Origin: Gonapodya prolifera JEL478
Lineage: Eukaryota; Monoblepharomycota; Monoblepharidomycetes; Monoblepharidales; Gonapodyaceae
Length of the DNA: 64,000 nt
Assembly: GCA_001574975.1 (NCBI GenBank)
Contig: KQ965848.1
Location: forward strand, 62,001 to 126,000
Direction: 5' to 3'
The translations under genes were made by a program, and so were the position numbers. How positions within the stretch are numbered: position 1 is the stretch's first letter; every line of letters starts with the position of its first letter. Shown piece by piece: positions 11,130 through 23,314 of this stretch. Below the pieces are notes generated by a model, which was given only the letters and a program-made list of their open reading frames with translations, ran no database searches and was not told the origin of the DNA.

Positions 11130-13795
11130 TGAACTCCCGTCAAGAACTTCACCGGATTCGCCATTTCAAGTCGAAAGCTTTCGTATTTGGTGACTCCGTA
11201 TCTTCTCTTTCCTCAAGAGGCTTCCAAGGAAGTGGGCGACTTAACGACAGTGTGCGAGTATACGTCGTTTCTGAGGGTTAGTCGAAACCATGTGAGTCCA
11301 AGATGCTGTCATTCCGCGAACACAACTTGGGATCTGATGGTCGTTCATTAATCATGTCCAGCACATCAATATCCACGAAGAGCTTACCAAGCTCAAAATC
11401 AAGAACATTCCCAACATCATGTACGTAAGAACAATCCTCTTTCGGTGGCAGGCTTGAACTTTGAATACGGTTTAATGCTGAAACCGGGAAGCAACAGTGA
11501 GCGAGCAGCAAAATTTCACCAGGATCGCCGCGAATACTTGCATCTCCAACTCAAGCAACTCACATCTCTGTGCAACTGTTCTGACTATCGGGACTCATTG
11601 TTCGACGTGGGTGCTCGACCCGTCACATTCGGCACTCAACACGGGTGGTCGCAGCTCTACATCGCAGTGCTTGCAGCAGCAAAGAATTTGGTATCTTGCA
11701 AACTGCGACCGTGCTTCGTCTAAAAAGGCTTCGAAAGCGAGAACCAATAGTGATCTCAACATAATCGAAATGATTTGGCAAGTTTGGAAGATTGACCATG
11801 ATCTGAAGAAGCAGAAAAAAGGTTCGTACCACTTTTGATTATTGACTCAGATCATTCACACTTCAAATGGACTCGCCAAACGTCTTGCACATTGAAAGAA
11901 TTTTTCATTGTGGTTTTGAGTCGAAGATTCGTTCGCCAGCGGAAGGGCCGCTTTGCAAATTGTAAATGAACTGGATCAATCTCTCAAAGCTGTGGCTGAC
12001 GGAACTTCTGAGACCAGCTCTCTAAAGGTTTGTTCTTGCTCAGCTCATGGAAAGCCTTTGTAGCGTTAATGGCCGTAAGTTCCTGCAGGGCATGGAACTC
12101 GCTTGGTTGAAAGTACAGATTCTTGCCTCATCTCATGGGGCAGCTGTATCAAAGGCGAATGTCTTCGCAGAATTTGCTGATAAGATGGAGCAGTTACTAT
12201 TCATTTGCCGGTCAGTCAGTGCCGTTTCGACTTCAGACAATCCAATCTTTGGCTCGCTTAAATTGTCGCATATAAAAGACCTACAATCGATTTCGAGGTA
12301 TTATGGAGGCGAATTACTCCCTCAAAGACCTGGTATTTCTCACCGATATTGTAAAATGAACATGCTCTGGAAGCACTGGCGAACCAATCTTCGATGACAC
12401 TGTACAACAACATTGTGGGGTATACTTTTGCACTCATAAGCGCACCCTTTTGTGCCGCGGTGGCGTCTCCGGCAGAAGTACGTTCGATCCGATGATCCGA
12501 CCGTTCACTGCGGTTCCAAAGGCCGCAAATCCTCCCAACACCGATAAGCCTGCAGATGGAAAGAAAATCAAGAAACAGAAAAACCAAACCAACGCGTCAA
12601 CATCAGTCGTCTCAACTGCCAATCAACGAAGGTTTGCAGGCGAAACATTGGAGCTGCCGCGACTGCCATCACGAGTCCTGCTAAGTATCGTTCCGAAAAC
12701 GTTTACCTTCACAGTCTTTGGACACTGCGATTTGCGCTGCACTCCCTCGCAGTGTCAAAGACGTCGAATGAAACTGAGCTCAGGATTCACGACATCTTAT
12801 ATCCTTCGGTTAACTTCCTGGTACAAGCGATCGTTGCTCGGGTAACAAGGTTTGTCGAACTCTTCACTCGCAAGTGCTTACATGAGAAGTTGTCTGATCG
12901 CTATTTAATATCTTTGTGAATGGTTCAGTCTACAAGACCTCGTCACCGTAGAATTGGTTTCAGGGGACCGAATTTAGGATGCACATCTCAAGGATATCGA
13001 CCTAATGGTAGGTTTGCTTCCTCGTGGGAGGTGCAAATATCCTGAGAAGACTACACTCGGAAGATTCCATTCAACTTTGTACGACCCGTCGCTCTCGCAG
13101 AAACTATTCATGGGATAATGCTTATTTTGGAGCATTTGCAGATGAAAAGTACTTTTTGAAGTTTGCTTCGTAAGCCGATAATGGAGCTTCACAATCGTTG
13201 CTCATTGCAGCTGGCGTTCCGATTACTAGCGTGGTGGGAGAAGTGTTGCGACCACCGGTCGGTGCTGATCAGTGAGTTGTGATCAACAAAGTATAAATGT
13301 CATGGCAACCACTCCACCGATTTCGTGCTTCAGCATCCAGGCAACTAGTGTCCTCCCTATTATCGATGTGGACTTCCTTTACAACCCCTCCCGCCCATCG
13401 AAGGAACGTACTCAACGCGTTTTCCCCAAGGCAGATCCCTCTCAGCACTTTTTGCTTGCGTATGCAAGTTGGTATGTTGAACTCGGGCGTGGGCTCAATT
13501 GTGTAGCCGCACAGTCAGGCCTAATAATCACTGTTCGCAACAGGTATCTCGACGCTCTCGCCACCAAAGCGTCAACGGGTGCTATGGTGTACTCGCCTGG
13601 ACGACAGACCGTGTACTCCATGACAGAAATGAATACGGTTCGGTTCGAAGCGTGTTTCAATCCAACAGGTATGATTGGTCCACACCAACTCAAGTTGTTG
13701 AAACCCCGACGAGAATTCAAAACACTGCTATTGTAGGATATGAGGCACTGGCAAGACTTGTCGGGGGCAAGTGGGTTCCGGTACAGGAGGTTGTT
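11130..13795 (+). pseudogene. NCKAP1/HEM-like gene fragment (SCAR/WAVE complex)
   Basis: Spliced exons read in order like the middle of vertebrate NCKAP1 as I recall it. HINIHEELTKL aligns with FHIHKAAEDLF; HQDRREYLHLQLKQL with MHRERRKFLRSALKEL; RIWYLANCDRASSKK with EIIWLLRHADNMPKK; FLQGMELAWLKVQ with DFRGMRLDWFRLQ. At 13455-13600, YASWYLDALATKAS followed by GAMVYSPG aligns with YTNWYLETLLRQVS and GHIAYFPA. Introns such as 11608-11669, 13471-13542 and 13670-13736 keep frame. About 290 residues expected at the N-terminus and about 240 at the C-terminus are not found, and some central pieces switch frame without an obvious intron. HEM scaffolds the complex that turns Rac signals into Arp2/3 actin branching. 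It may be a broken copy or a mis-joined true gene. Confidence 0.7.
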
Positions 13796-13799
13796 TGTT

Positions 13800-14253
13800 C
13801 GGTACTACCTCCTCCTTCCTTCCGCGCTCAGATCTCCACAACGCTCCTCCTCCGCCTCCACAAGCTCTCCCTCACGTGCGCCGACAAGGATCGCCCCCCG
13901 TAGCTGCGCGCGGCGTGGAGTGCCCTGGACGAGTTCGGGCGGATGAGTAAAGTTGTCCGAGCGGACTGGCTGGACAAGTGGGGCGCCAGTTGTGGCCTTG
14001 AATTTGGGGATGGCGGGGTTTGGTGTCGGTGGTGGTGTGGCAAAGGTTGGGGGGAAGGCTGTTTTGGTTGGGTGAACATGACATCGGCCGGGTCGAGGAG
14101 AGAGCTCGAGAGGGGGGGGTTTAATCGAAATGAGAAATATTCTGTACAATGTTATTCTATGAGGCGTAGAAGGTGTTCTCTCCAAAATGGTACCGCCGCG
14201 GCGTTTCAAAATTGGAGGATGGTGCACACCGAGCGCCCCGTCGCGAGGACAGG
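13800..14253. other. Between HEM fragment and phosphatidylserine synthase
   Basis: Open frames on both strands are proline- or arginine-rich and look like GC-driven shadows. None matches the missing HEM C-terminus. Nothing else was seen except probable 3' flanks of the two convergent genes. Confidence 0.4.
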
Positions 14254-15461
14254 TCACGAGAACGGTTTGGGCACTCTCAGCGATTTGGAGATTTGAAGCG
14301 TGCCAGAAAGGCCGTACATGAGCACGATGGGGTGGATTCTTTTGACGGCCACGATTGGGTTGAAGCACATTGACGAATCCACAAAAGGAGGAGAACAGTC
14401 ATGCCCGAAAACTCACCTGACACCGCCAACACCGGGCCACGCTCCCAACTCAACGACACCATACGGCAACGCGTCAGCGATCCACCCTTTCGAAAGGAAC
14501 CACGCGACGATAAAGTCGAGGAGCAACGTGGTGGGCACGGGGGTGCCCTCGAAATTGGTGATTTTGGCCTTGCCAGTTTGCTTTTTGATGAGCTCGACGG
14601 TGGCGTTGTAGCGGGCGAGACTGCGGTGGTGGTGGTTGGGGATAAGGGAGGGGAAGCGGGGAGGGGATGGAATGAAATGTTGGTCAGAAGTGGTCGGAAG
14701 AATGGGTAGATGATGTTGCGGTTCTGAAACACTGGCTTTCGCTGTCCGTTTGGGTTCTTCGATTGGTTCACATTGGAACTAAGCTCTGATAAAGCTGTTC
14801 TTGGCAATCTTTCGAAGTGTTTTCATTCGTTGCCGTCCCAAGACCCGTCATAACGTCTTCGTCGTGCATGAATGGGTCCATACTAAGTTCCCTGCCTTCT
14901 TTTCCGGCCTGTTCTGTTCCCGCCACGTCCCGTCAAACTCACCGGGCGATCCCACAGCAAATAAAGTAGGTGAAGATCGCACAGTCTGCTGCCGAGTCCA
15001 TTCCGGCTGCAAAGGCGAGCATGGCCGGTGCCACCGAGAACGACACGAGGTCCGCGAGCGAGTCGAGTTCTTGGCCTGCGATGTCCCGGGTCAGGAATCG
15101 CAGGGAAACGGGCCGCAAGAATGAATGCAAACTCAAAGCAATAGAGCTCTTAGATAGACGTACCGAGCAAGCTCTCCTGCTTACGCCACCGCGCTACATT
15201 TCCATCAAGCGCGTCGAATAGAAACCCGAGGGGTAGTGCGCCAACGGCAGTCCAGAGGAAAGACACGTCGTTTGTTTTGAGAAACGATGCCGAGCAGAAG
15301 ATGCTAACAGTCCCGCACACGCCGTTGCAGAGCGTGATGAAATCGGCGAGAGCGAATTCTCGGACCATGGAGAAGTGGGGCTGCTTCTTTTTCGGCGGAG
15401 AAGAGGAATCTTTTTCGGTGGAGGCCGTCTTGGGCGTCGAGGGAGGAGGCGAAGGAGCCAT
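14254..15461 (-). CDS. CHO1: CDP-diacylglycerol-serine O-phosphatidyltransferase
   Basis: Four exons (15461-15164, 15075-14943, 14620-14417, 14338-14254) give 239 residues. After a Pro/Lys-rich tail the protein reads MVREFALADFITLCNG, then the CDP-alcohol phosphotransferase motif spread across the first intron: DALDGNVARWR, GQELDSLADLVSFSVAP (pattern DGx2ARx8Gx3Dx3D). Hydrophobic membrane segments follow (CAIFTYFICCGIARLARYN), then FEGTPVPTT and a C-terminus IHPIVLMYGLSGTLQISKSLRVPK, close to yeast Cho1. It makes phosphatidylserine from CDP-diacylglycerol and serine in the ER. ATG 15530 would add 23 residues; 15461 is preferred because the family starts near here. The last intron uses an AAAAG acceptor inside otherwise readable sequence. 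Confidence 0.9.
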
Positions 15462-16098
15462 CTGGGCTGTTTTGTTCTGGACACAAAAGCGACGCGGTTG
15501 GACCTCGGAGCGACCACGGCTCTGCGCCACAAACCCATGAGCGATTTGTAGCGATTAACCCTGCGGGAAAGGGTTAAGCTGCACAATACACTATAACTGC
15601 GTTGCTTGGACAAAAAAAAATGCAGTGAAAACGACTATGGCGGGTACTCCCGGACCGGCTGCTCAGGGCGCAACACGATGTAAGCGTGCGTCAAATGAAA
15701 TAATGGTTATGTAACATCTGATGTAAGACAATCCCAGGGCTCTTTTTTTCACAAAGTTCGCAGCGTAACGGGTGGATGAGCGAATCCATAAAATCCAACA
15801 ACTGTGACCGCACGCCTTCCACGTCAGCATGACGCACACTCTCCACGTCAGATAATCAAAAGCCCGTGAACCAGTAAAGGAGCGGAATACGCGGGAGAGC
15901 ACAATTAGGCTATCAAAGTGTGGATTGATTTCCAGCTCGAAGTGTAAAATAATCTCCGTATGCGAAACCGAAGCGCGCGAGATATTGATTAGCCTTAACG
16001 AGTCATCTCGAACACTCTCAACCTTTTAACAGCCCCCCTTCCACGGGAGACTGAGACAACCTCGCAATTTTGATTTACCAAGTGCTGCTGCTGCTGAG
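15462..16098. promoter_or_regulatory. Divergent intergenic region (CHO1 / P450)
   Basis: These 640 bases separate the divergent starts of phosphatidylserine synthase and the P450 and must hold both promoters. A short A-run (near 15612) and CTGCTGCTGCTG just before the P450 ATG are visible. No reliable protein-coding exon or operator was recognised. Confidence 0.4.
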
Positions 16099-18010
16099 AT
16101 GGCCATCCCAATCATCGCATGGGTTCTGCTCCTCGGTATCCCCGTTATTCTTCTCATCACCCGCCGCCAGTCACCGCCAAACGGCCCGCCCAGCATTTCA
16201 CTTCTTTACTGGTTCTATCTCCTCGCGTCAGACCCCGTGAACATATGGGTCAGAGTGTACGAACGCTACGGTAGCGTCGGTGTGTTGGAGGTGCGTATAC
16301 ATGCCCATTGACAACATTGAGACCTGAAGACACACTCACCGAACCCCGCAAATTATTCCAGGTCCCGATTCTAGGAAAGACTTATGTCGTGATGGGCCCC
16401 GAAAACAGCCGCCTCTACCACGTATCAAAGAACATGGACTTGACAAAGGGCACCACAGTCGCTCTCGGAGACTTCGCCCCCGAAGGCGCGGGCTCGGTGG
16501 TGGTCCGCCCACGGAAGAAAGAGGCCAGGAAATTCATCGGAGAGGCAGCTACCAGGCCGTTGTCATCGCCGACCTTCATCAAAGAAGTTGAAACTTCTAT
16601 CCTGGCAATGCTGGCAAAACCACCGTGGTCCGATGGATGTGAGTCTACATGATCTGGATGCGCGTTACAACACTGCCTCACCTGCGTCACAATGATACAT
16701 ATTCCCTAGTCGTACCAGACCTCTTTTCGGAAACTTGGGACCTGTCTCTGAACATGGGCTTCCAACATTTCGTCGGTATTGACACCAGCTTTACTCAGCT
16801 GCAGCAACTCAAGGACATGTTCTATCTCGTGGACCCCGAGTTCGTGATGAAGAGCCCCCGCATGTTTTACGACAAGAAAGGCCTCATGGCCGACACGCAC
16901 CGCAACTACCAGAAGTGGGCCGACCTCTTCAAAGGCGCCGTGGACGACTTGAAGGCCAAGGTAGGCATCACTGGTGATCAGAGACGTAAAACCTCAGGCG
17001 AGGAGAACAACTTTGGTGCGGACCTACTCTTGAGCGTTGCCGAGGACTCCACCGACGAGAACGGCATTGTCGACACCTACGAGATCATGTCCAACTTCTG
17101 GGGGCTTATCCTTGCCGCGCAGGTCAACACGCAAGCCAGCATGGGGTGGCTTCTGCTCAGAATAGCGGAGGACCCGAAACTGTGCGCTCGCGTGATGGAA
17201 GAGCAGGAAAAGATTTTGGGAGGCCGAGGCGTCCCACTTGCAGAGGTGACACCGACGATGCAGGATCTGGCAGAGATGGAGTTCATTGATCGCATGTTGG
17301 TGGAGAACCTGAGGCTTATGAACCAGAGCTTCACTTCGTTCCGGTAAGTTGACCATTTTTGTGGCGTTTCGTTAACAATCTTGAGACTGAATTGCCCGTG
17401 TCACTGCTCGCTCCAATCAGAACGACCCTAGAAGACATGCCCGTAGGCGGCTACACGGTTCCTGGGGGCTCCTTCTGCATTTTCCCGCACGCCACTTTGA
17501 ACCTTAACAAGGGACTTCACGCGGACCCCCTGACCTTTGACCCGGACCGTACCGTTGAGTTTATGGGTGGGAACGCCCCGGATACAAAGGAGCCCAAGCG
17601 GGTGAAGCTCGGGCACGGTGGACCGCATGCAAACTATAACGTTGCAGTGTGGGGGGTTGGAAAGCATCCCGTGAGTTGAGCAAACAAAAATGCTCATGCA
17701 GGGGTGTTTGTGATGATCATTATGCTCACCTCAACTTCTGGCATCCCTCCCATTCACGTCTTCTAACAAAGTGCGTCGGGACACGCTTTGCGATTGCAGT
17801 GGTCAAGATGTTCATCAGCACAGTTGTGCGACGGTACGAGCTTTCCCACGTCCAAGGCACGTGGCCCAAGGTGCCCCGAATTTCGGTGAGTCTTCTTTTT
17901 TAAGCTCGAGTGAACGAGCAAACTGACTGTGTGGATGATGCCCGGTGATACAGTTGGGTACATCGAAGTCGTACAACAAGGTCCAGATCCGGTTGAAGAC
18001 GAGGGTGTAA
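16099..18010 (+). CDS. Cytochrome P450, CYP7/CYP8-like
   Basis: Six exons (16099-16290, 16362-16638, 16710-17343, 17421-17670, 17772-17885, 17954-18010) give 507 residues. An N-terminal membrane anchor (AWVLLLGIPVILLI) and a proline hinge (PPNGPPS) are followed by the ExxR helix (ENLRL) and the haem loop WGVGKHPCVG, with the cysteine ligand at the start of exon 5. The I-helix reads FWGLILAAQVNTQAS: it lacks the usual acidic-Thr pair and instead resembles the Asn-Thr form of CYP7 and CYP8 enzymes. Tryptophan instead of phenylalanine in the haem loop also fits CYP8A1. The substrate is unknown; a sterol or fatty-acid derivative is a guess. Confidence 0.88.
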
Positions 18011-18920
18011 GGGGGCATTCGCAATTGTGTTTGTTGGAGTTCGGTACGAGAGCTGTTATGCAATAGACACTCGTACGAGAATTGGTTGATAGTGGTGATA
18101 TTCATGCATTGGGGCTTTTAAAGACTCCTTCTTCAACGCTCTGTTTCCGCTTTCCATTTGATCGAGTGAGCGGGGTCCCTACGACGTATTTTCATTCGAA
18201 AGTGAAAGAAATCACTCCATAGCTTCTGGGCTCCTGTCTTGACCGATTACCAGAGACTTGCTGCCCATTTCTCGGGGCAGCAAACTTGCTTGGTTGTCAG
18301 TTCAGCCCGGTAGAGGAAGTCATGGTACTGTCACGATGCGTCCCACCCGATTCCAACACACCCACTCCGGAAGAAAAAAAAAAGAGCAACTGCACGCAGA
18401 ATCACCAGAAGGAAAAGGCAGAAGATCTCTTAGGTGTTTGCTTTGCTTTGAGCTGAAAAATGGAAAGTCAAACGTTGGCTGTGGACGGCACTGATGGTTA
18501 CAGGCTCAGTGGAGGTTCGAGAGAAGGAAGGAAAACGTACGCGTGGCCTTGAAAGTTCCACAGACCAGGCATGGAGGATATATAATGGTTAAAAAGAAGG
18601 ATTCGCCGTGAAAGAGAAACAGCTCTTACAGATAAAATCCACAGGTCATTTCCAACCTCAATGCTTTGACCGTCTCAGATATGTAGGCACTAATATCACG
18701 TTCTAATCCAAGTCGATCACGAGGGGTAAGAAATTGTGGAGCAACTCTAAGACATTCTTTTAACCCGTCCATGATCCTTCTTATAACCACTTTTGGATCA
18801 CTTAATCGCAGTTCCGATGAAGCCACTTCAACCACATTTTCTTGGAGGTATCATCATTGTGCGAGGACTGTACGACAAGCGTCGATTGCCATAGAGAACT
18901 CTCACATTTGATGTTACATT
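18011..18920. other. Intergenic with one short minus-strand frame
   Basis: No recognisable gene. A 69-codon minus-strand frame (18626-18835, LKECLRVAPQFLTPRDRLG) has protein-like composition but no known family. It may be one exon of an unresolved gene. Confidence 0.35.
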
Positions 18921-19498
18921 AGTGGCGTGGTGATGCCAACTTCTCTACGGGGGCGCGTGCAGCCCCTAAAGACATCAACACCGCTGACGGAGAAGGGGCA
19001 GAAGGCGACGAAGGGGAGCACACCGAACACCATTCTCCCCCAAATGGCACCATTGCGATCATCAAAGAGTTCCATTCGCTAGCGCCGATTGCTCAGCGGG
19101 AGTCATTGCCTGTGAACCACCTCAAAGGGGATCAGCTCAAAGCTTTTGTTCGCAAGAAGCGCCGGGATGCCACTGGCGAGGTACACGAATGGATGGACCT
19201 GCCCAAGAAGTCCGTCATTAACCGCTACAAACGCATCAAGGGCTTTCGTGAGATATTCCAGAAGATTGTGGAAACCCTCAAGAATGCTCCTCTGGGCGCC
19301 CGGATCCCGAACCAAGCAGTGTTGGTGAGTACAAACGAAGTCAAAATTCTGGTTCGAGAGCTTTCATCAGACAAACTTAGTAGGACGTTCCACCACCAAG
19401 TCCCCATAAAGCCTGGGCAGTTCGCGCTGCATGAAACGTCGCCTTCAGAGTCTCTGGACGGACCTAACATAAGTGAATATAAAGTGTATTTGCAGTAA
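18921..19498 (+). CDS. Unrecognised protein, exon(s) only
   Basis: An open frame begins right after a TTAG acceptor-like site (18917-18920) and runs 192 codons. An acidic Gly/Glu stretch leads into FHSLAPIAQRES, then a basic helical region (VRKKRRDATGEVHEWMDLPK, SVINRYKRIKGFREIFQKI). A GTGAGT donor at about 19325 suggests the exon really ends at ...PNQAVL and the rest is intron. The start codon and upstream exons are not resolved. No family is recognised and no function is proposed. The CTR9 start lies 195 bases downstream on the same strand. Confidence 0.4.
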
Positions 19499-19692
19499 GA
19501 ATTCTTTAGTGAATACGAAACGTTGGAAATATAATTCGTCATCTTGCCGTAAATTCTGTTGTTGTGGGAGAATAATTGACTTGACTTCGAGCAAAAGTCG
19601 CTTGTCACCACCCACCATCGTTTACCTGCACCGGCGGGATCGAGGATCGCCTCCACCTTCTCTTCGCTCGCTCTCATCGACCGTCGGCAACA

Positions 19693-22600
19693 ATGAGCGT
19701 GATTCCACCCCTCGAGTCCATCGAAATCCCGCTCAACAACAACGAGGTCCTGGAAGTCCCGCTCAATGACATTTCCGACGGGTTCGAAGACGAAGTTCTC
19801 CACGTTCTAACAAACGAGGCGTCGCCACTCAATTTCTACCTCCAATTCGCTGTGGGTGTGCAGTTCACCGTGTACCGTCCCCACAATGTCGTTTCGATTG
19901 AACCCAAACGTCATTCAAAACCCCACTTTCACACCCTTTTCCCACCGTAGCTTGAATGCTACAAGAGAGGTCATGTGTCAAAGGCGCTGACGTTCATCCA
20001 GAGGGGCGTTAGCGCAGCTGTTCGTGAGTTTGCCTGTTCCTCCCTTCCCCAACCCAGAACACCCAAATCTTCCACACTCCCTCCGTATCATCTCAGCCCG
20101 CAACATCCCCGGCCCGTCCACCATGCTCCTGCAAGACGCCCTGGCGCACCACCACACACGTTTCGAGGCGCGGGCACCGGGCTCGGCACAGGCGTTTGCG
20201 CAGGCCTTGAACGCCGCCGAGGCCATCGAGAGCAGGAACTTGGTCACGCAAATGGTCAAGTCGCTCAACCAGGTCGTGCTGCTGGGAGAGCGGAAGCCGT
20301 GGGATGAGGCGGTGAACAGGGCCCTCTCGAGACACCGGGCGCGCGGATACCTCTCCCGCTGTTCAACAACCTCGCTGTACTGGCGCACCTGGATACCAGC
20401 ACACCTGGAAACTTGGACAGGGCCGAGGCGTATTATTCGAGAGGTTTGTCACACGCAGCGTCGGCGGGAATCACGGATGTCGCAACCAGGGATTCTATCA
20501 CTACGATTCGGTACAATATCGCGAGGTTGAATGAGGCGAGGGGTGAGGTGGACCGGGCGAAGGAACGATACAAGCAGATTTTGGACCAACATCCGCTGTA
20601 CTTTGATGGTGAGCTGCGATCGTTTCATGAGGTGATCAGTTCCTTCGACATAAACCAAATAATTGTTCACAGCATCACTCAGGCTCGGTGCCATTGAACT
20701 CTCATAAAACCACGCACCTGAAGCTGAGGACCACTTTAAGGACGTCTTCTCGAACGATCCTTCGCACGTGGAGGCGTGGCTTATGCTCGGAGAACTTCAG
20801 CGGCAGACGAACCAGTACAAGATCAGTAGACGTACGTTCGAAAAGATTGTGGTGGATAATAAAGAGAACGATCCGTATGCGATGGTTTAGCTCGGAAACG
20901 AATGGCTTGCGACAGTGAGGAATGAGTCAAACAAGGAGAAGGTGGGTATCGGTTACATTTGCGCGTCGGGTGTCCATCTCCTGAGGTCTTTGCGCCAACA
21001 GAAAACCCAAGACCTCCTTCGTGCCGTCCGTCAATTTTCTGGTGCCCTGAAAATGGACTCCAAGAATGCTTATGCCGCTATGTGTCTAGGCATTGCTTTC
21101 GCCGAGGACGGAAAAGTACGCCGAGGCGAAGGAGATTTTCGAATCTGTTCGAGAACTTGCGCCAGACGTTCCTTGGGTTCTGATGAACTTGGGTCTCGTG
21201 TGTATCGAGTTGAAGCAGTATGAGGTGGCCGTATCTCTTGTGAGTCAATGTACGTAACATCGCCCATGAAGTCAAGATCTGATGTATTGAAACCCTCCTC
21301 ACTGCAGTTTGAAATGTTTGGCAAGCGACACCCTTATTTGCGTGATGCATACTTTTACCAAGCACTGGCAAGAGCCCACTTCATTCATGCGGAGAAGGAG
21401 AAGAAAGCCGAGTACATGGTGCTTGCTTTGCGCAACATTCAGAAGGTGAGTGTGATCAATCCTAATGCTCGTTTCATACGATTGACCCCATATGCCATCG
21501 GCTAAAAGGCGTTGCGATTCTCTCCAACGGACAAAGTCTTGCTGTACGACCTTGCCGTAGTCATGCAACATCATGCGCGGATCGTCGTGACTTCTTCAAA
21601 AGATACCCGCACACGACCGCAGCTACAGCAAGCACGGTCTTGGACCGCTTTTGCACGATCTCGCTTCAGCTGGCTGGAGAAGGCGGTTGATGCCGCCAAG
21701 AAGTCCTATGACGCAGCAAGGAAAGACTCCTCCAACAAGTCAATGGCGCCTCCAGCCATTCTATCCCAGCTTCCCTCCAAAGACAAGCTCGAGGCGAGCA
21801 AGAAAGACTGTGATAAGCTTGGAGAAGCTCTGGACAGGGAGATCAAAAGTCAGGAACGGCATGAATACGAACGAGAGAAGCGATTCAGGGAAGCTGCTGC
21901 TGCCAAAGAGGCCGAGCTTAAGAAACAGAAGGAAGCCGATGAGGTAGAGCGTTCGAAGGCCGAAGCTCTTCGCCGTACCATGATGGAGGAGGCTGCCAAA
22001 AAGGAAGAGAAACTTCGAGGTAAAGATTCTTCGTTTGCTCTGCTGTGTCCATTCTTCGAACACGCCGCTCTTCCTTCCTTATGGATTATTTTCCGTTATG
22101 CACTTCAAAGAGGACATGCGTGCGAGAGATGAAAAAGAGCGTCAAGAACGCGAGCGCAGGAAAGAGGCTGCTGCGAGGGAGACCAAGAAGCGTAAGGTGA
22201 TTAATCATTTCAAATTCATTATAAAAACACTCTTCTGAGATTAGTATTGTTGCAGAAAAAGGATGACGGATTTATTGCGGACGAAGAAGAAGAGGCAGAA
22301 CGTGAGCCGAAAAGCGAGCCAGAAGTCGAGCCTACCAGTTCCGGGGGGAAAGAGAGCAAGAGAAAGAAGACCAAGGCCAAGTCCGGCAAGAAGAGTGGTC
22401 TGTCGGATGAGCGCATAGTGGAGGAGGACCAAGATGAAGGAGGAGGTGCTGCAGAAGCAAAGGCACCTTCACGAAGAAGGCTAAAGAGGAAAGCGGATAC
22501 CGAAGGCGAAGACGATCAAGACCTCAAAGTAGCAACCTCTTCGGGAGATGATTTGAAGATGGATCCCGAACACAAGGATCTCTTCGGATCTGACAGTGAA

Positions 22601-22780
22601 GATGACCTTGGAGGCCAAATGGATGAGCATTCTTCGACAGGCCAGTTTGAATCTGGATCGCTGGGGAGTGACTTTGGGGGGAAGGTAAGGGAGCCTTCGT
22701 TGACGGGTAATCTGGGATCGGATCCACTGACTGCAGAGGACGAGGAAGACGCTGCCCTCGACAAAATGGACGAAGATTAA
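19693..22780 (+). pseudogene. CTR9: CTR9-like Paf1-complex TPR protein, damaged
   Basis: The N-terminus (IEIPLNNNEVLEVPLND, then LECYKRGHVSKALTFI) matches Ctr9. After about 20350, tetratricopeptide repeats resume (FNNLAVLAHLDT, YNIARLNEARGEVDRAKERY, AEDHFKDVFSNDPSHVE), followed by a long charged coiled coil and an acidic Lys/Glu tail typical of Ctr9, ending at TAA 22780. Ctr9 scaffolds the Paf1 complex on elongating RNA polymerase II. Problems: roughly 350 residues of central repeats are absent, replaced by unrecognised sequence at 20100-20340. In-frame TAA occurs at 20705-20707 and TAG at 20888-20890 (where the family has Gln), and the frame shifts near 21112 in an A-run. Either the gene is dying or the assembly has base errors and a local collapse. 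Confidence 0.75.
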
Positions 22781-23314
22781 CGATTTATTGTTGCTTGGCT
22801 GACATTTTACAGAATTTATCCCATTTGAGACGGAATACCAAATGTAAATGTCCGAGGATTCGAACTCAAACCTGCCGGGGTGACGTCAGTTCTTTTGCAA
22901 GGGAAGCCAAATTTTCGCTTTCTATCGCGTGCGCTTGTTCGGTGGAACGGGAAAGACAATTAGACGACCGACTTCGGTGTGGAAAGGGTACGGAACATTG
23001 ATTCCTGAGAATACAATTTCAAGCATTCTGCCATTTAGGCATTTAATTACGAAAAGAGTTGAATGCATTAGTTAACTGAAATTTTCTTTGTGTGTTTCAA
23101 AGTAAAGGAAAAGTGCTGAGCCGAGGGCCAAGCGTGTTTCGTGTCACCAAAACTCAAACATTCAAACCGCCACAACCAGAGGTGAGAACGACACGCTGGA
23201 TGGCGCACGCCATCATGAACTCTTCCCTGTTTGAATAACCCAGTTTAATACGCGCCATCATTCTCCTACAGCGGCCGTTCGACAATCCACCCAAACAAAG
23301 ACCACATCGAAAAC
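22781..23314. other. Intergenic after CTR9
   Basis: No gene seen. A tRNA B-box-like string at 22853-22865 on the minus strand lacks the rest of a cloverleaf. Confidence 0.4.

Noticed and set aside
11740-11815. NSDLNIIEMIW resembling the SPDLNPIExxW end of Tc1/mariner transposases
   Set aside because: No other transposase motif is present, and the same stretch lines up with a region of NCKAP1/HEM (HIAELIFYMEELRAHV), in frame with further HEM matches on both sides.
13805-14368. 187-codon minus-strand Pro-rich frame after phosphatidylserine synthase
   Set aside because: CHO1 ends at 14254 with a typical C-terminus; the frame is explained by GC-rich composition.
20705-20890. UAA and UAG read as glutamine (altered genetic code)
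   Set aside because: C1-THF synthase, LSM6, CTR9 itself and the P450 end at TAA exactly where their families end, so TAA is a stop here.
22840-22925. tRNA gene on the minus strand (GAGTTCGAATCC B-box)
   Set aside because: No A-box, no complementary acceptor or T stem of proper length.
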